A DNA stretch of 64,000 nt. Origin: Trema orientale (lineage: Eukaryota > Streptophyta > Magnoliopsida > Rosales > Cannabaceae). Below are positions 27,001 through 38,152 of this stretch, piece after piece. Position numbers and translations under genes: made by a program. The stretch is taken from assembly GCA_002914845.1 (NCBI GenBank), contig JXTC01000002.1, positions 2,744,114 through 2,808,113 of the forward strand, in the 5' to 3' direction. The notes under the pieces were generated by a model. That model saw only the letters and a program-made list of their open reading frames with translations. It was not told where the DNA came from and did not search any database. Numbering within the stretch: the first letter of the stretch is position 1; every line of letters starts with the position of its first letter.

Positions 27001-27864
27001 TGTAAAATTTAATTGCCTCTTTTTTCATTATTTTATATTATTTGTTTCTTTCTTCTTGTTTCCAGGTACATGACAACATTAGTCTTCTCTGTCAAGGTCG
27101 GGATAACATCCTCAAGATTTTGAACGAGTAAGTTGTGAACCATTCACAAGTTCGTCTTTCATCCTGCAATCCTTTTATTTTCTTTAATACCATATGTTCA
27201 TGTTCTTTTTATATATGTTTCACTGCATTGCATCTTGTTGACCTATATTTGCTAATTAAATTATGCTGTTGTAAGACAAAGAACGAGAATCATAACTGTT
27301 TATGCTGCCAATTTGTATCATCTAGTTTTTAGTTTGTCGCTGTTCTTGCACCTGCCCTTTCAGCAATTTAAATTTCATAGATTATTGTAAGGTTGCAATG
27401 TGATACCACCGCCATTAGTCTTGTTACTTGCACCGTTGTCCTGTGATGCAAGTAGAATCTTGTTCGTTGATGCAGAATTGTCTACACTAGTTACGTCTTC
27501 AGTCTTTTATTGTATTTTTGTGAGCCTATCCATAGGCATAAGAATGTGAGCCTAGCAAGTTATTGGGTGCTCTTTTTTCTGTTAGATTCATTATATTCTT
27601 GAATTTAAGCTGAACTTTTTACTGTCTTCTTGCTGTTTGTTAGTTTCTTTTTTCAGTAATGTCTTAGCTTAGCTGTTTAGTTTTTTGTATTGTCCTACTG
27701 AATTGACGCATGCATGACTTGACACTGTTCTCATCTTGTACTTTCTCTTCAGATTAAGTGACATGCCAGACGTAATGAAGCAGATGCCACCGCTTCCAGT
27801 TAAACTGAATGAAGAACTAGCTAACACCATCCTCCCCCGAACGAGCCACACAATGCAATCATGA
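12742..27864 (+). CDS. DUF3755 / SANT-like nuclear protein, 246 aa, seven exons
   Basis: Exons are 12742-12944, 16300-16399, 18044-18109, 19282-19396, 21437-21519, 27066-27127 and 27753-27864. They join with GT-AG introns and consistent phases into 741 nt including TGA. The start is the ATG opening MANPSGNHQEP. Residues 1-53 are a Ser/Gly/Asn-rich tail. A Myb/SANT-like segment covers about 54-101, starting WTAEEQAVIEDGL and ending VALRVRWMT. Residues 102-123 are strongly basic (KRRKEE, SRKSKDKK), a probable nuclear localisation signal. The conserved C-terminal part covers about 162-230, with LLEQNSQVLNQ, DNISLLCQGRDNI and DMPDVMKQMPPLPVK. This matches the plant DUF3755 family (Arabidopsis At3g07565-like, from memory), whose biochemical role is poorly known; chromatin or transcription work is an inference from the SANT-like fold. 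The fifth intron is 5.5 kb because a retrotransposon has inserted in antisense orientation. All exons and splice sites remain intact. Confidence 0.88.
14704..14962. repeat. Tandem duplication of about 132 bp in intron 1
   Basis: Two imperfect copies start with TAGAAAATGGTGCTTGAGTG at 14704 and 14836. They share AGCCACTTTTTTTAAGC and AATCCATACAAGTCTGCTCA. Both lie in the first intron of the DUF3755 gene. Confidence 0.8.
14970..15041. repeat. Compound (CT)n-(CA)n microsatellite in intron 1
   Basis: A CT run of about ten units passes directly into a CA run of about eighteen to twenty-three units. Confidence 0.9.
15639..17460 (-). repeat. Remnants of poly(A)-tailed retroposons in introns 1 and 2
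   Basis: Two segments begin with a poly-T run followed by GATAAGAAACAA (from about 15639 and about 17095). A third, from about 16565, has a related body (for example CCCTTAACA...CTGAATACGTAAAACCC beside the 15787-15825 text). Poly-T at the left means a poly(A) tail on the minus strand. This fits 5'-truncated LINE-type insertions in antisense orientation to the gene. The block is interrupted by exon 2 (16300-16399). No reverse transcriptase frame survives. Confidence 0.4.
18938..19225. repeat. 144-bp tandem duplication in intron 3
   Basis: Two nearly identical 144-bp units start at about 18938 and 19082. Both contain CCTTGTCCTTGCTCCAGTTA, ATCGCAAATACATGACTTG and GCAATTTATTGGATT. The high identity indicates a recent local duplication just upstream of exon 4 of the DUF3755 gene. 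Confidence 0.85.
21669..21953 (-). repeat. 3' LTR of the copia element
   Basis: A 285-bp direct repeat of 26664-26948, preceded on the minus strand by the polypurine tract GAGGGGAAAG (21954-21963). Confidence 0.93.
21962..22693 (-). pseudogene. Copia RT C-terminal part and RNase H, frameshifted
   Basis: Overlapping minus-strand frames show typical copia text. One gives the post-RT connection (GRLIYLSHTRPDIAFAI, then DADWAGS and KSTS). The next gives the RNase H part (LYYDNKAAI, then HDRTKHVEVDKHF), and the last gives the C-terminal ADILIKGLP block. The pieces lie in different frames (22250-22693, 22047-22262, 21962-22159), so the domain is disrupted by frameshifts. Confidence 0.88.
22691..23001 (+). 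mobile_element. TRIM-like miniature LTR element nested in the copia RT region
   Basis: A 0.31-kb GC-richer insertion splits the copia coding region. Its 3' LTR (22881-23001, 121 bp) begins TGTAACACC and ends GGTGTTACA. The left side keeps only the last 30 bp or so of a second LTR (22691-22720), about 85% similar to the end of the 3' LTR. The Met-tRNA-like primer site TGGTATTCAGAGCC follows (22723-22736), and a purine tract GGGGAGAGA lies just before the 3' LTR. Ends, primer site and polypurine tract in this tiny space define a terminal-repeat retrotransposon in miniature. Most of its 5' LTR and a few copia codons are missing, so no target duplication is visible. Confidence 0.75.
22968..23593 (-). 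pseudogene. Copia reverse transcriptase, frameshifted
   Basis: Frame 23342-23593 contains ETFAPVAKLNTI and LHQLDVKNALNGDLEKEVY, the conserved start of the copia RT. Frame 22968-23282 contains the polymerase active-site block, read as YVDGIILTGDD (usual YVDD), followed by FEIKDLEALRYFLGMEV. The two frames are separated by a frameshift at an eight-base homopolymer near 23351-23358 and by lost frame between 23283 and 23341. The second frame runs into the nested TRIM at its 3' end. Confidence 0.9.
23690..25006 (-). pseudogene. Copia integrase and post-integrase linker, degenerate
   Basis: Recognisable fragments lie in several minus-strand frames. They include KILHTDNEKEYFNS (integrase core), KIFGCHAYIHVHDRERSKLD and LGYSATQKGYK, then a Ser/Pro/Asn-rich linker and the SNFVTYNHLDPCF region preceding RT. 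Frames overlap out of register (24566-24754, 24402-24602, 23690-24511) and 24755-25006 has no open frame, so the integrase is dead. Confidence 0.85.
25007..25684 (-). pseudogene. Copia protease and GAG-pre-integrase domain
   Basis: An open segment of 225 codons contains the aspartic protease motif WIVDSGATDHMTG. It then has the typical LHVPKLSYNLLSISKLTKD and the pre-integrase zinc-binding start MWHRRLGHPSFSYLKKLF. The domains read cleanly, but the segment is cut off from gag by a stop and from integrase by a frameshift. Confidence 0.9.
25747..26355 (-). pseudogene. Copia gag fragment with CCHC zinc knuckle
   Basis: A 202-codon open segment shows the retrotransposon gag signature (AKAMWEAVKRQYFD, then LTKLWQEVDGFN). 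Near its C terminus is one zinc knuckle, CDLCQQANHTRETC, that fits C-X2-C-X4-H-X4-C. It ends at a stop codon just after the knuckle. The gag N-terminal codons (to about 26640) are in other frames. Confidence 0.88.
26651..26663 (-). promoter_or_regulatory. Primer-binding site of the copia element
   Basis: The minus strand reads TGGTATCAGAGCC directly after the 5' LTR. This is the standard plant copia site complementary to the 3' end of initiator Met-tRNA, and it fixes the element's orientation. Confidence 0.95.
26664..26948 (-). repeat. 5' LTR of the copia element
   Basis: The 285-bp partner of the LTR at 21669-21953, followed on the plus-strand side by the GTTTG target duplication at 26949-26953. 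Confidence 0.93.
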
Positions 27865-29376
27865 TGCCACTCCATTTTCGTTTGGGGTTTCCAATTAGTT
27901 TCTCAAAACACGATCAAGCCCTCTCAACGCAATCGTCATCTGGCGGTACTTTTCAATTTAAATCACAACCTCCCATCAGATTAGGAAATAACTCTCAACA
28001 GAGTTGACCATCTTTTCCTGACTCACGAAATTGTTTGTGACCCAAAATTGTTTTTACCACACAGATGTCTCCCCTTTTCCCTCACTCTCTCCCTCTGTGT
28101 TTCTGTGTTTACTGTTTGGTTTCTTTCCTTAGCTTGCATAGTGGGCTTGACTCAGATGTACCAAGTAGAAACTAGGGAAAGTTTTTTTTTTTTTCTTTTC
28201 TATTTTTAGCTATTCATGGTAATAATTAGGGGGATGGAGAAGTAAAATAGTTTAATAAGCATTTCATTTCAATTGGTTCTGTTCTGTTGATTTTATAGGT
28301 TGTGTTTTTATTCTCATGTGGATGATAAGCATGTATGCAATAAAGTTTCCCAAGTGTGAATAGTTTTATTGACAATTAGATTATTTGGGTTCAAATTGTG
28401 GTGGTTTCTATTTTAATGTACTTTTATTTTTTTTCCTCCATTTCATTTAGGTTCCTACTTTGTGGAAGCATTAAAGACATTTTGGGCATATTTGTGAAGA
28501 AAAAATTTGTTCTTGTTTCTATAATGAATTTGTTATTTATTTATTTTTTACGTGTAGATAAGGCTACTTTCAGTTCTTTGGAATGCTCTCTCTTTTTTCT
28601 TTTTTTTTTATTTTAAAAAGCTTATAGGAAAATCCAAAATGATTGAATTTTGAGCCCAGTAAACGTTCTTTAACAAATGTTGAAGCATAATGTCTGGTAT
28701 ATTGGTGGGTATACAAGTGTAAAATATGTCATACTCAATAGAAAAATTGATATAATCATGCATAAACCCAAGCTGGTATACGAGTAAATGTATCAAGTGT
28801 AAAAAATTACGTAGAACAGTTTTTGGTTTCTTTTTTCATTTCATGATAAATGATTACTCTTATTGTTTTATTTTTAGACAAGAGAAAAAAAAAATTTATG
28901 AAATGGCGCATTGTGGGCAATCAATCTAGTAATCTTCCCTCGAGTGAATGAAATAAAGCGTATAATGAATATACACATTTAGAACTCCAAACTAAGATTA
29001 ATCAGTTCTTGAACTTCTGTGTCAACTAACCTGTACAACGAAATTTTTTATTATGCATCACATGTAATATTTCAATTAAACTTTTGTAACCAAAAAGATG
29101 TGACATTGGTCAGTGAATTTATAGTTTCTTGGCAAGGAGCAAATGATAGCATTTGGTCAGTGAATTCAGTATCCATTACATTACCAATCATATCAATAAC
29201 GGAGACCGTCTGATTTGAATTCATATTTTAGTCAAAGAAGCTCATTGACCACATACATGTATTTTTTGGGTCATTACTTATTTTTCAATTCAAACGTGCC
29301 ATCCTTTTAACTTATTTTTTTATTTTTTTGAGAATACTTTTTAACTTACTTCAGTCTTAAGAGTTAATACATATTA
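27865..29376. other. 3' UTR of the DUF3755 gene, then spacer
   Basis: After the TGA, mixed-composition DNA to about 28300 probably holds the 3' UTR. The exact polyadenylation site was not determined. Beyond it the DNA is AT-rich. The stretch 28640-28810 resembles 5040-5240 and is probably a dispersed repeat. No gene is seen. Confidence 0.45.
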
Positions 29377-29736
29377 GGGATATTATCACTTTTATTCCTG
29401 TATTTTGACATTTTATTCAAATTATACTTTGTGCTTTGGTTATTATTAAAATTGACCTTTAGATTTAAAATCTATTACAAATTTATACCCTAACATCAAT
29501 TTAGTGTAGTTAATTTACCAAATTGCTGTGTAAAAAATTACAAATAAAATCATATAAAAATTTATCCGAGAATAAGTTTATTAAATCATTTTGGTAAAAT
29601 AACTGCTCTAAATTAGTGTCAAAGTATAAATTTTGTAACAAATATTAAATATAAGAGTCAATATTGATAATAACTAAAATATAAGGTATAAATTGAAGAA
29701 AATATCAAAATACAAAAGTAAAAATGATACCATCCC
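29377..29736. mobile_element. Foldback MITE-like element, about 360 bp
   Basis: The left third and the reverse complement of the right third align over roughly 85 bp with many matches. The left end starts GGGATATTATCACTTTTATT. The right end reverse-complements to GGGATGGTATCATTTTTACT, and both continue through GTATTTTGA and TTGGTTATTATTA / TTAGTTATTATCA blocks. The centre is AT-rich and non-coding. The flanks (TACATATTA / TACCCATAT) give no clean duplication, so the superfamily is open. Confidence 0.7.
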
Positions 29737-31770
29737 TACCCATATAAACCACCTAAGAGTAAAAGCCGGCATAACGTAAAGACCGTTAGACCCTTTGGCC
29801 CATTGGTGGAAGCTAAGAACTCGCAAGGACAGTGTTGGTATATTGGAATTACATTTAAGGGAATGCTTAGAAATCTATTTCATTTATGGGTTTCTATTTT
29901 CGTTCTTTCCTTTCTTTACTTTGAATTTGTTTTTATTTTCCCCAACTTATAGGATAGGTAATTCCTGAAAAAGAAGAAGAAAAGGAAAAGTAATTGCTGG
30001 GAATTATGATAGAAATTGTTTGCTCCCATAATCAATGACTTAAATATCTAAAAAGTCTATTATAATATTCAGACTTGAAAGACTGAAATAAGTTCATCTG
30101 CTGAAATTATTAAATATTTTCTCAAGGGAAACCTGGTTTCAATTTTATTGATTTTGAACAACGATTACAGGACGACAAGTAAAAGAAAAGGACCATATTA
30201 CCGTTATCATGAATAAAGAACTTTTATTATCCTACTGAATTAATAATCATTTTTATTGTGAATGCATACTTTTTTTCTTTCTTTCTTTCTTTTTTTTTTT
30301 TTTAAAGAAGGCTGAAACTTATTGAGACACGTAATGAATTAATAATCATTTTTATTATGAATACACACTTTTTTTCCCCCCCCCCAACTGAAACTTGAGC
30401 CTCCTTGTAATTAATGTCAATCAACTTGTCATCAAAGTATCTCTATTAATCACCGATATTATTATGAACTATTAGTTTTCAATTCAATTTCGTTTTGTCA
30501 TGTATTACAGTACTAGTATGACACTTATGCGGAGTAAATGTAATAAAATACAAAAAAAGAAAAAAAGAAAAAAACGTTTACCAGGTCTCTCCCTTTGCCT
30601 CTGATTTATCGTATCATATCATCTTCACTCATCTTTGTCTTTCAATATACAAACATATTTTTGAATATATAATGAAATAATTAAATGCGTAGTCATGTCA
30701 AATATATATATAAAAAATTTGTAAACTTTACTATACACAAACATAAAATGTATTTTTAAGCCTTATAAGTGCTTCCAATAATTAATTTCAGTCTTTACCT
30801 AAAATTTTATTTTTGTTCACGAAAAAAATTACTTTTGAATTGTAATTTATTTTCACTCCAATATGTTTTCTTTTTCGTTCTTCTGGAAAGAATTTCGTTT
30901 TTCAATTTTTTTTCTTTTATGGTTTGCAAAGAGATCGATTGTATTTTAGATAACTAAATATGATTATTTTGAAGAGGTTATGCATGATAATCTATATAAG
31001 TCCACTTATTCATTTTTTTTTTAAATAAATATACGGTGCAATTGAGAAGTCATTAGATATACATAAATAGATTAAAAGCAAACACTTAAGAATACCATAT
31101 ATTTTCCTTAAAAAACAATTAATACCACATGTGGCGTTCTTTTATTTCATAGTATCTTTGGGAATGTTACATTTAGATAAAAACAAAAAAAAAAAAAAAA
31201 GAGGAAATTTTTACAGGGTGTTGGTGCGCTAAAAGTGGAGATGTTTTCCCACGTAAAGAGGGGGGAAAAAATGAAATGAGTTTTCTTTTAAATTTTCTAA
31301 CGTCAAATTTTGCAAAGTTGTATATACTTTAGACAAATATTAAGATGTTTATCATTACATAATAAATTTTTATCAAATAAAATATTTCGGCCGTTTGATA
31401 ATAATCTAATGATTTAGAGTGTAAGATCTCACATAGGATTAAAAAAAAGTTTTATCATACCCGTTCTCTATCTAATTTAGGAAAAATGGAAATAAGAATT
31501 ATTTAATAATTCCTTAATAAAATTCACAATTCAACCGAAAGGATTATAAGAATTTTAGTTTAGGGACATCCAATGGGACAACTGTGGTATTAAAAAAAAT
31601 TGCCAAACTGGAAGAATCAGTCAAACTACACCAAACCACGCAACCTTTCCAATTATGTGGTTTGAGATGGTTTATAAAATCCTCAAACCACAAGGTACGA
31701 CAAAGTTTTTATGTGATTGAAACCGTACCGCAATACACATTGAACAATGATTCATGAATTATACTTATTG
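29737..31770. other. AT-rich spacer with no gene seen
   Basis: Homopolymer-rich spacer with no coding frame of recognisable type. The block 31600-31740 has several CCAAAC / AAACCAC motifs like those seen near hAT-type element ends, but I could not pair the ends. Confidence 0.4.
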
Positions 31771-31774
31771 TATC

Positions 31775-32800
31775 ACTTTGACTCCCAAATTTTCAATTTA
31801 TATAGTAATGACCCCCTAAATTATGCAATTGTTACAACAATAGACCATTTGTCACAAACTGATAGTTTTTTTTTTAACAGAAAATAGCGTATCATTGGAC
31901 ATTATTTATTTCTATGAGTCAGAATATCATTTTTAGCTATAGTTGCTAAACTGTATGCTTTGAACATGACTCATTTATGTAGGAATGGTAATGGGGCGGA
32001 TCAGAGATAATTTTTCAATTATCATCCCCATCTCCGAAAGCCAATCACAATACCATACCTACCTTATTAACCATTTTTTTAGATGCGGGGACGGTGTGGG
32101 TATTAACCAATGGATAATAGGAAATACCGTGGTTATCCATTGATAATTATAAAATATTAAAAAAATTAAAATGAAAATACTAAATCTTTTATAATCAACA
32201 AAATATTAAACACAATAATATTTTAATAATTTTAAAACTCTCAAATTTAAATATATAAGTACATATAACTCTCGAAATTTATTATTGTACCATAGATATA
32301 AGAATATAAATAGTGTAAAATTAAATACATATCTATATGTATAATAATTTTTTTATGTGAATATATATATATATTAGGGTGGGTATGGTGTGGATTATGC
32401 TAATACTATCCTCGCACTATACCCGCATATTACCAGTGTGATTATTCCTTTCCTCAGTCATTTTTCCTACTTGAGTGATTTTTCCCCTCTCCATTCGGAT
32501 CGGATAACTATGGGTATTCGTAACTGTGGGTTATATTGCCATTCCTATAATTCTATTAAAAATTTATCAGTTTGTGAAAAAATAGTCATTGCTTCAATAA
32601 TTGCATAAATCTTAATAGTCTACTATGTAAGTTAAAAATTCAAAATCTCATTTTTTTACTACAATTACTAAACTGTGTGTTCTGTAATAATTTATTTTTG
32701 CTAAACATTTAACAATTTGTAACAAAAGACTTATTATTGCAACAATAATATAATTTAAGGATCATTATTATATAAGTTAAAAATTCAGTGGGTAAAAAAA
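31775..32800. mobile_element. Foldback element split by a small hAT-like insertion
   Basis: The stretch 31775-31875 and the reverse complement of 32565-32650 match imperfectly over about 85 bp (shared blocks TTATGCAATT and TCACAAACTGATA). A second partial copy follows at 32690-32790. Between them, 31980-32550 starts TAGGAATGGTAATGGGGCGG and ends with the complement of TAGGAATGGCAATATAACCC. Short TAG-starting inverted repeats with GC-rich subterminal repeats suggest a non-autonomous hAT-like element. No 8-bp duplication was found. Confidence 0.45.
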
Positions 32801-33446
32801 TACAACAGATATAATTCGAAGCCTATTAATATCATTAACGCTAATACTTAAGTAACTTTTTTACTTACGTTGCTCTTGATTTATTATAAAATATAATAAT
32901 TTGTACCATGGATTTTTTTTTTTTATAATTAGATGTAATAAATCTTTACATATGATATAAAAATTAGTTTAGAAGCAAGAATAATTGGAAAAAAAAATTC
33001 AATTAGCCAAAATCATTGAACCCAAAGCAAAATTTATTAAACTCATTTATAATGTCTATTGTCCAAACCACGAAACTGCACCGCAAATGTACGGTGTTGT
33101 TTGGTTTGGTTCCTTCCGTCCATTTCAAATCGCATTGTTTGGGTATAAGTGTAAGCCACATACAAAGTTTGGTACAGTAAATGGGAAGTAAAACTGGCCA
33201 AATCTCATTGCGAAACCCTTATGGGACAAAATGAAATTCAAGAAACAAAACAGGAGAAAAGAAAAAGGGTATATTCGAAGGAACATTGCATTTAACCCTA
33301 ACTTCTTTTAACCTTAAAAAAATAAAAAGAACATATTTACTATTTTATTTTTTATTATAAAAAGTTTTTTGACCATTCAAAAATTGTGTGGTCCTAAAAT
33401 TACCTTTTCTCAATTGCCAAACAATAAGATAACTAAAAGATTGCCA

Positions 33447-33447
<1 letters not shown>

Positions 33448-33483
<36 letters not shown>
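33448..33483. repeat. (AAT)n microsatellite
   Basis: About twelve uninterrupted ATA/AAT triplets. Confidence 0.92.
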
Positions 33484-33486
<3 letters not shown>

Positions 33487-33987
33487 GATTGTATGTAAAG
33501 ATTTTGGCACGTGCAACAATTCATTTTCTTTTCACTTCTTTTCATACTCTATATTATTTTTCTTTCTACTTTTTTAACTTTTGGGTTAATAGCACAAATT
33601 GTCCCTGTCTAATTTGTGACAATTTGGTCTTAAAAGTTTTATTTCTAGCAATTAAACCTCCGAACTTTTCAATTTATAGCAATTTGGTTCATACATTGTC
33701 TAAATTATAACTTGTTGAATTCTTGACCAAAAACACATGTGACGAGTACGTGGTAATATCTAAAAGTGTATTTGAATGGTAATTTGGAAATTTTAAGCAT
33801 AATAATGAATAATCACTGAAATTTTTTTTCTAAATTTGCAGTTCCATGAACCCTAAAAAAATGCTAGTAGTAATCTTTTTTTCTCTTCAAATCTTTTTGT
33901 TCAGTTTATTATCCTTTAAATATATTTTTAGATGCTACAATGTACTTCTCGCATGTATTTTTTGTTAGAAATTTAATAGCAGTGTCG

Positions 33988-34449
33988 TGTGCTTTTTGAC
34001 CACCATAAATAGTTGACCTGCCTAATCTCTAAAAAAGGCAACTAGCTCATAAAGAAGAGATAATTATCCATTATTGTGTAGTCACTCAATCTCAATATTA
34101 TATTGTATTTTATTATGTAGTTTTCTACTCATAAAATTAGGAAATTAGAGTCACCCTCATCTATATAAAGGGAGCTCAGTCTCATTATGTTATACACAAT
34201 ATTACTCAAAATTACTACATAGGAAATATTAGCTAGAGCTCTCACCTTGAGACTCTAAACTCTCTTGTAATCTTGGTTGTAATTTCTCTCATAAAGTGAA
34301 AAGACCACTGTGGATGGAGACTCAACCAACTAATTTCTTGTCTTTTTCACTTTTTACTGCAATTGTACTTTTATTCGTAGTCGAATTCTAACTGTGAGAT
34401 TCAACCCATCTACGACATAATTCTTCCATATCGAATTAGACGGCTATCA
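33988..34449 (+). repeat. 5' LTR of the 4.6-kb element
   Basis: A direct repeat of 38153-38630. The TATA-like region around 34160 gives the plus orientation. Confidence 0.82.
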
Positions 34450-36269
34450 TATAAAAGATTTCAAAAATTGATGCTAGAAGTAGGGCATCCGTGTTAGTAT
34501 TTACATCGTGAGGCAACCAGCAAACTCAATCGGTTAACATATAAGAGCATATCATCAGAATCCATCATTAGCAGTTTACCAAAATTTTACTATCTTGGAG
34601 CACGAACAAAGCTACATTTAAAGGATATATGTATATACAAATGTGTATATATAGAGCCGCATAGACTCAGAAATAAAAAAGTGCTCAATACGCTTCAGTT
34701 GCTAAACCAAAGATAAGTCTTGAATTTCAATTACTTTTCTAACATATCTATATATATATATTAATGCATGGAAAGTTCAAAGTCGCGTGTGCTTTGTTTT
34801 ATATATATATTTATATATATTGTTGAAAGTGCTTTGTTTTTTATATTAAGATTCAATACTCATATGTACTCATATACACAAAATAGTCTCATGAATTTAT
34901 ATATTTTTATATGTATGATGTATGGCGGTCCAGCGCATGGTGGCATATCGGATGTAACTAAAATATTATTCTTTTATTATTATATGTTATATCCATGGAG
35001 CGATTGATCTTCATGGAACCCAGATCCAATATATATTGAGGAACAGGCCACGAGCTATATATATTGGTGAAAAACCTCTGACAAAATCTACAAAACCAAC
35101 CACTATATATCCCAACTCCTAAGCATTGGAGACTAGGTCCGAACGAACATTGGGATTGCTCAAAAGTTGCATCCAGCAATTTATAATTTGAAAGTATTAA
35201 GATTTACGGTGACCCAAAAACATGCACGGAGACAACGGGTGTATGTCCATCATGATAATGGAGGCAACAAAGATAAGTAAGAATAACAATTCAAGCGACT
35301 TCCAGATCGCAACCTAGAAGCGTGAAGATAGCAACTATGGCAACCTTATAGATCACAGCGCACGTCAAAAAGATTACGCGGGCTCGATTCTGGCAACGAA
35401 CGGAGATAAGAAACGCGCTTGAATGAAATGTTACGTGACACTCCTTCAAACAACAAACCAATAGCAACCCCATCGCTCGAATCTGAACAGCACATACAAT
35501 GACATCTGAAAGAAAAATCAGTGGCACGTGTAAAAAGAGCAGAGAGGAAAATTTCTTTCTATGTTCTATGTATATATGGAGCAGATATGGAATAAAGATG
35601 AGAAGCCGATATAGAAAATCATGAGGAAACTTTTCTATTACACAAAGTATATATATTTACACAAATATGGAGGAGCCATATTTAGCAGAGTAATTGACGG
35701 AAAAAGTAATTCAATAAAGTAATTTTTATTTTTTGAACTTCTACATCAAAAAATTCAAAAGTCAAAACGAGCTCGCAACTACAAATAAGGAGGAAAGCAA
35801 GTTGGAGTAAAGAGCTACGGACGTCGTATATCCTCCCCCTTTTTTGATTCGTTTTCCTTTATATATTATATTGTATCGAGCTAATCTCTAGCAAAGTGTA
35901 TATTTATTACGTAATGGGTTGAGCAGTATTCATTGATACATGTGAACTGAGATTGCGATAAATAAAGAGTCGAGCCGCATCACCTTGCAACTTACTCCCC
36001 TTATATATATATATTGAATACCTCGAGCAATACAATGATCTTCTATGTAGTACGAGGATTAGATTATATGTAGCACTGAGAAGAAAATTATTTACTTAGT
36101 CACGGTTGAGGGATGCCTCACCAGGAACTATGACCATCTTCCTATGGTTGAGGGATGCCTCCCTAGGTTGAAAATATACATACTTCATGGTCAATACATA
36201 TCTCCTAAAGATTGAATAAATGCAACCATGTGACATCGACGAGATCTTTGCTCGGTTGATTATACCTCG

Positions 36270-36500
36270 ACAAGATCTCCATTTAGTCCTTGAGCTCTAT
36301 ATTTGAGCTCCTTATTACGTGAGCTACTCATTATCTTTGACCTCGACGAGATCTTCTCATGATCTCCATTTGGTCCTTGAGCTCCATATTTGAGCATCCC
36401 ATTACACGAGCTCCTCATTATCTTTGACCTCGATGAGATCTTCTCAAGATCTCCATTCAGTCCTTGAGCTCCATATTTGAGCTCTATCATATTCGAGCTC
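36270..36500. repeat. 87-bp tandem repeat, about 2.6 copies
   Basis: Units start with GATCTCCATT at 36274, 36361 and 36448, an exact 87-bp period. They share CCTTGAGCTC and ATTATCTTTGACCTCGA. Since 87 is a multiple of three, the minus strand keeps a 76-codon frame with a 29-residue repeat (KYGAQG.NGD.EKISSRSKI). It lies inside the LTR element's interior and may be a remnant of a repeat-bearing gag-like region. Confidence 0.85.
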
Positions 36501-38152
36501 TATCATGTTCAAGTTCCCCAAGTATGAGCTCTCCATACTATATGAATTTTCATCCCTACTATTAGTAATTCTTCTCAAGCCTTTTCATCTCATATCAACT
36601 ATTATGCGACTATTAGCTCGTGGAGAATCTTCATATACTTTGATAACTCCATCAATAAAAGTCAATGTATTTTCTTTATGCGATCTATCTTCATTCTTAT
36701 GCATTGTCCACTTACAGTTTTATGGCAGTTATTGCAACACCACACAACTCGGAGGGTAGTAGGAATAGACTAAAATCCTCCTATCTATTTCCTAAGGATC
36801 TAACATAACAACCATTTAGAGGAGTTGAATTTTTCAAACTCAATTTTGAAAACTCGAATACTTTAGGATTTTCTTCCTCACATTATGCCTTAGTATGTCA
36901 TACTACGCGACATCCCTCTACGAACTTTGAAGTAACTAAACATAACATTCATAGTTTGAGATGATAAAATGCTAAAATCTTACTTGACATGGAACTTTTG
37001 AAAAATAAATATTAAGTTTGCATCACTCACGTGCATTATTTTTTCGAGGTGACCTAATATATCCTACTTAAACCTTTTATTAAGTGGAGATGATTTAACT
37101 TATTTTTAAGATATCGACTACTACTTTATTTGTTGATTGAAATCGTCTTGACATGAAATTCTGAGTCTTCAGAATGATCTAACAGCTCCTACAGGTTACG
37201 GAAGATTTTTAAACGTGGAGTCCTGAGAAGCATATTTTTTAGGATGACCTAACTACCCTAAATATTTATTCTATGGAGAAAACATCTCTATTCTTATTTT
37301 ATGAAGCAAAGCATCTTAAGAAAATACGAGCTCAACCAAAAGTATGCAACCCAAGAGTTAGGTACTTTTTCACATCTTTGTTCGCGTTCAATATATTTTT
37401 TATTTTCTAACATTTTGCAAAAAAAGTTAGAAATATGGCACCCTTAAGCAATACTAAGAACTATAAAAGGAGTCTTTATTATTCACTAGTTCAACTATTG
37501 CGAGCTGCTCGTCAACGATGTAGGTGTCATCAACCACATCTTTAGGGTAGTGTACCTTGTTTTATTTTTTGGCGACTTTATTGGCTGCCTTCTTAATTTC
37601 CACATCAAAGCATCATGTCTAGATTGAAGCTCTTAGAATAAGAAGCGTATTTCTACAACGAGAGCATCATCGCAAATTCAAAGGTCGAGAAAAAACTTCT
37701 TTAAAAGATTTTGCAGCCTTTTCAGTACTCTACTAGCTAGAAAACAGTCTTATGGGCAATAATATGATTCTTATGCATTACCTACTTCTCTTTGAGTTTC
37801 TACGAAAGATCGATAAGATCACTTTTTAGTCGCATACTTTATTTATGCTCTAACTATAGGAGAAGTGATATTTTTCAGCTTACAAAAAGTTTGACTCTTA
37901 TTTTACTCACAAAAAGTAAGCTCATTCATCTATGAGAGAGAATTATGTCAACAAGATTTTGGTCACCCTACTTGATCACTTCTTATCAATTGTCGACATC
38001 GACAAAGAAAAATTGAGAGAACTTAGAGCAAGTTCAACTGAAGACTTGAGCAAGCATTATTGATCATAACGATATGCAAATGGAGTCAACTATCTTATCG
38101 AAGAAAGCTTCCAACACGTCAAGACACATTAAAAGCTAAGTGGCTATTGTTA

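Noticed and set aside
33369..33710. A 113-codon plus-strand frame with a poly-Asn tract.
   Set aside because: The Asn run is the AAT microsatellite, and the rest runs into MITE copy A; there is no family resemblance.
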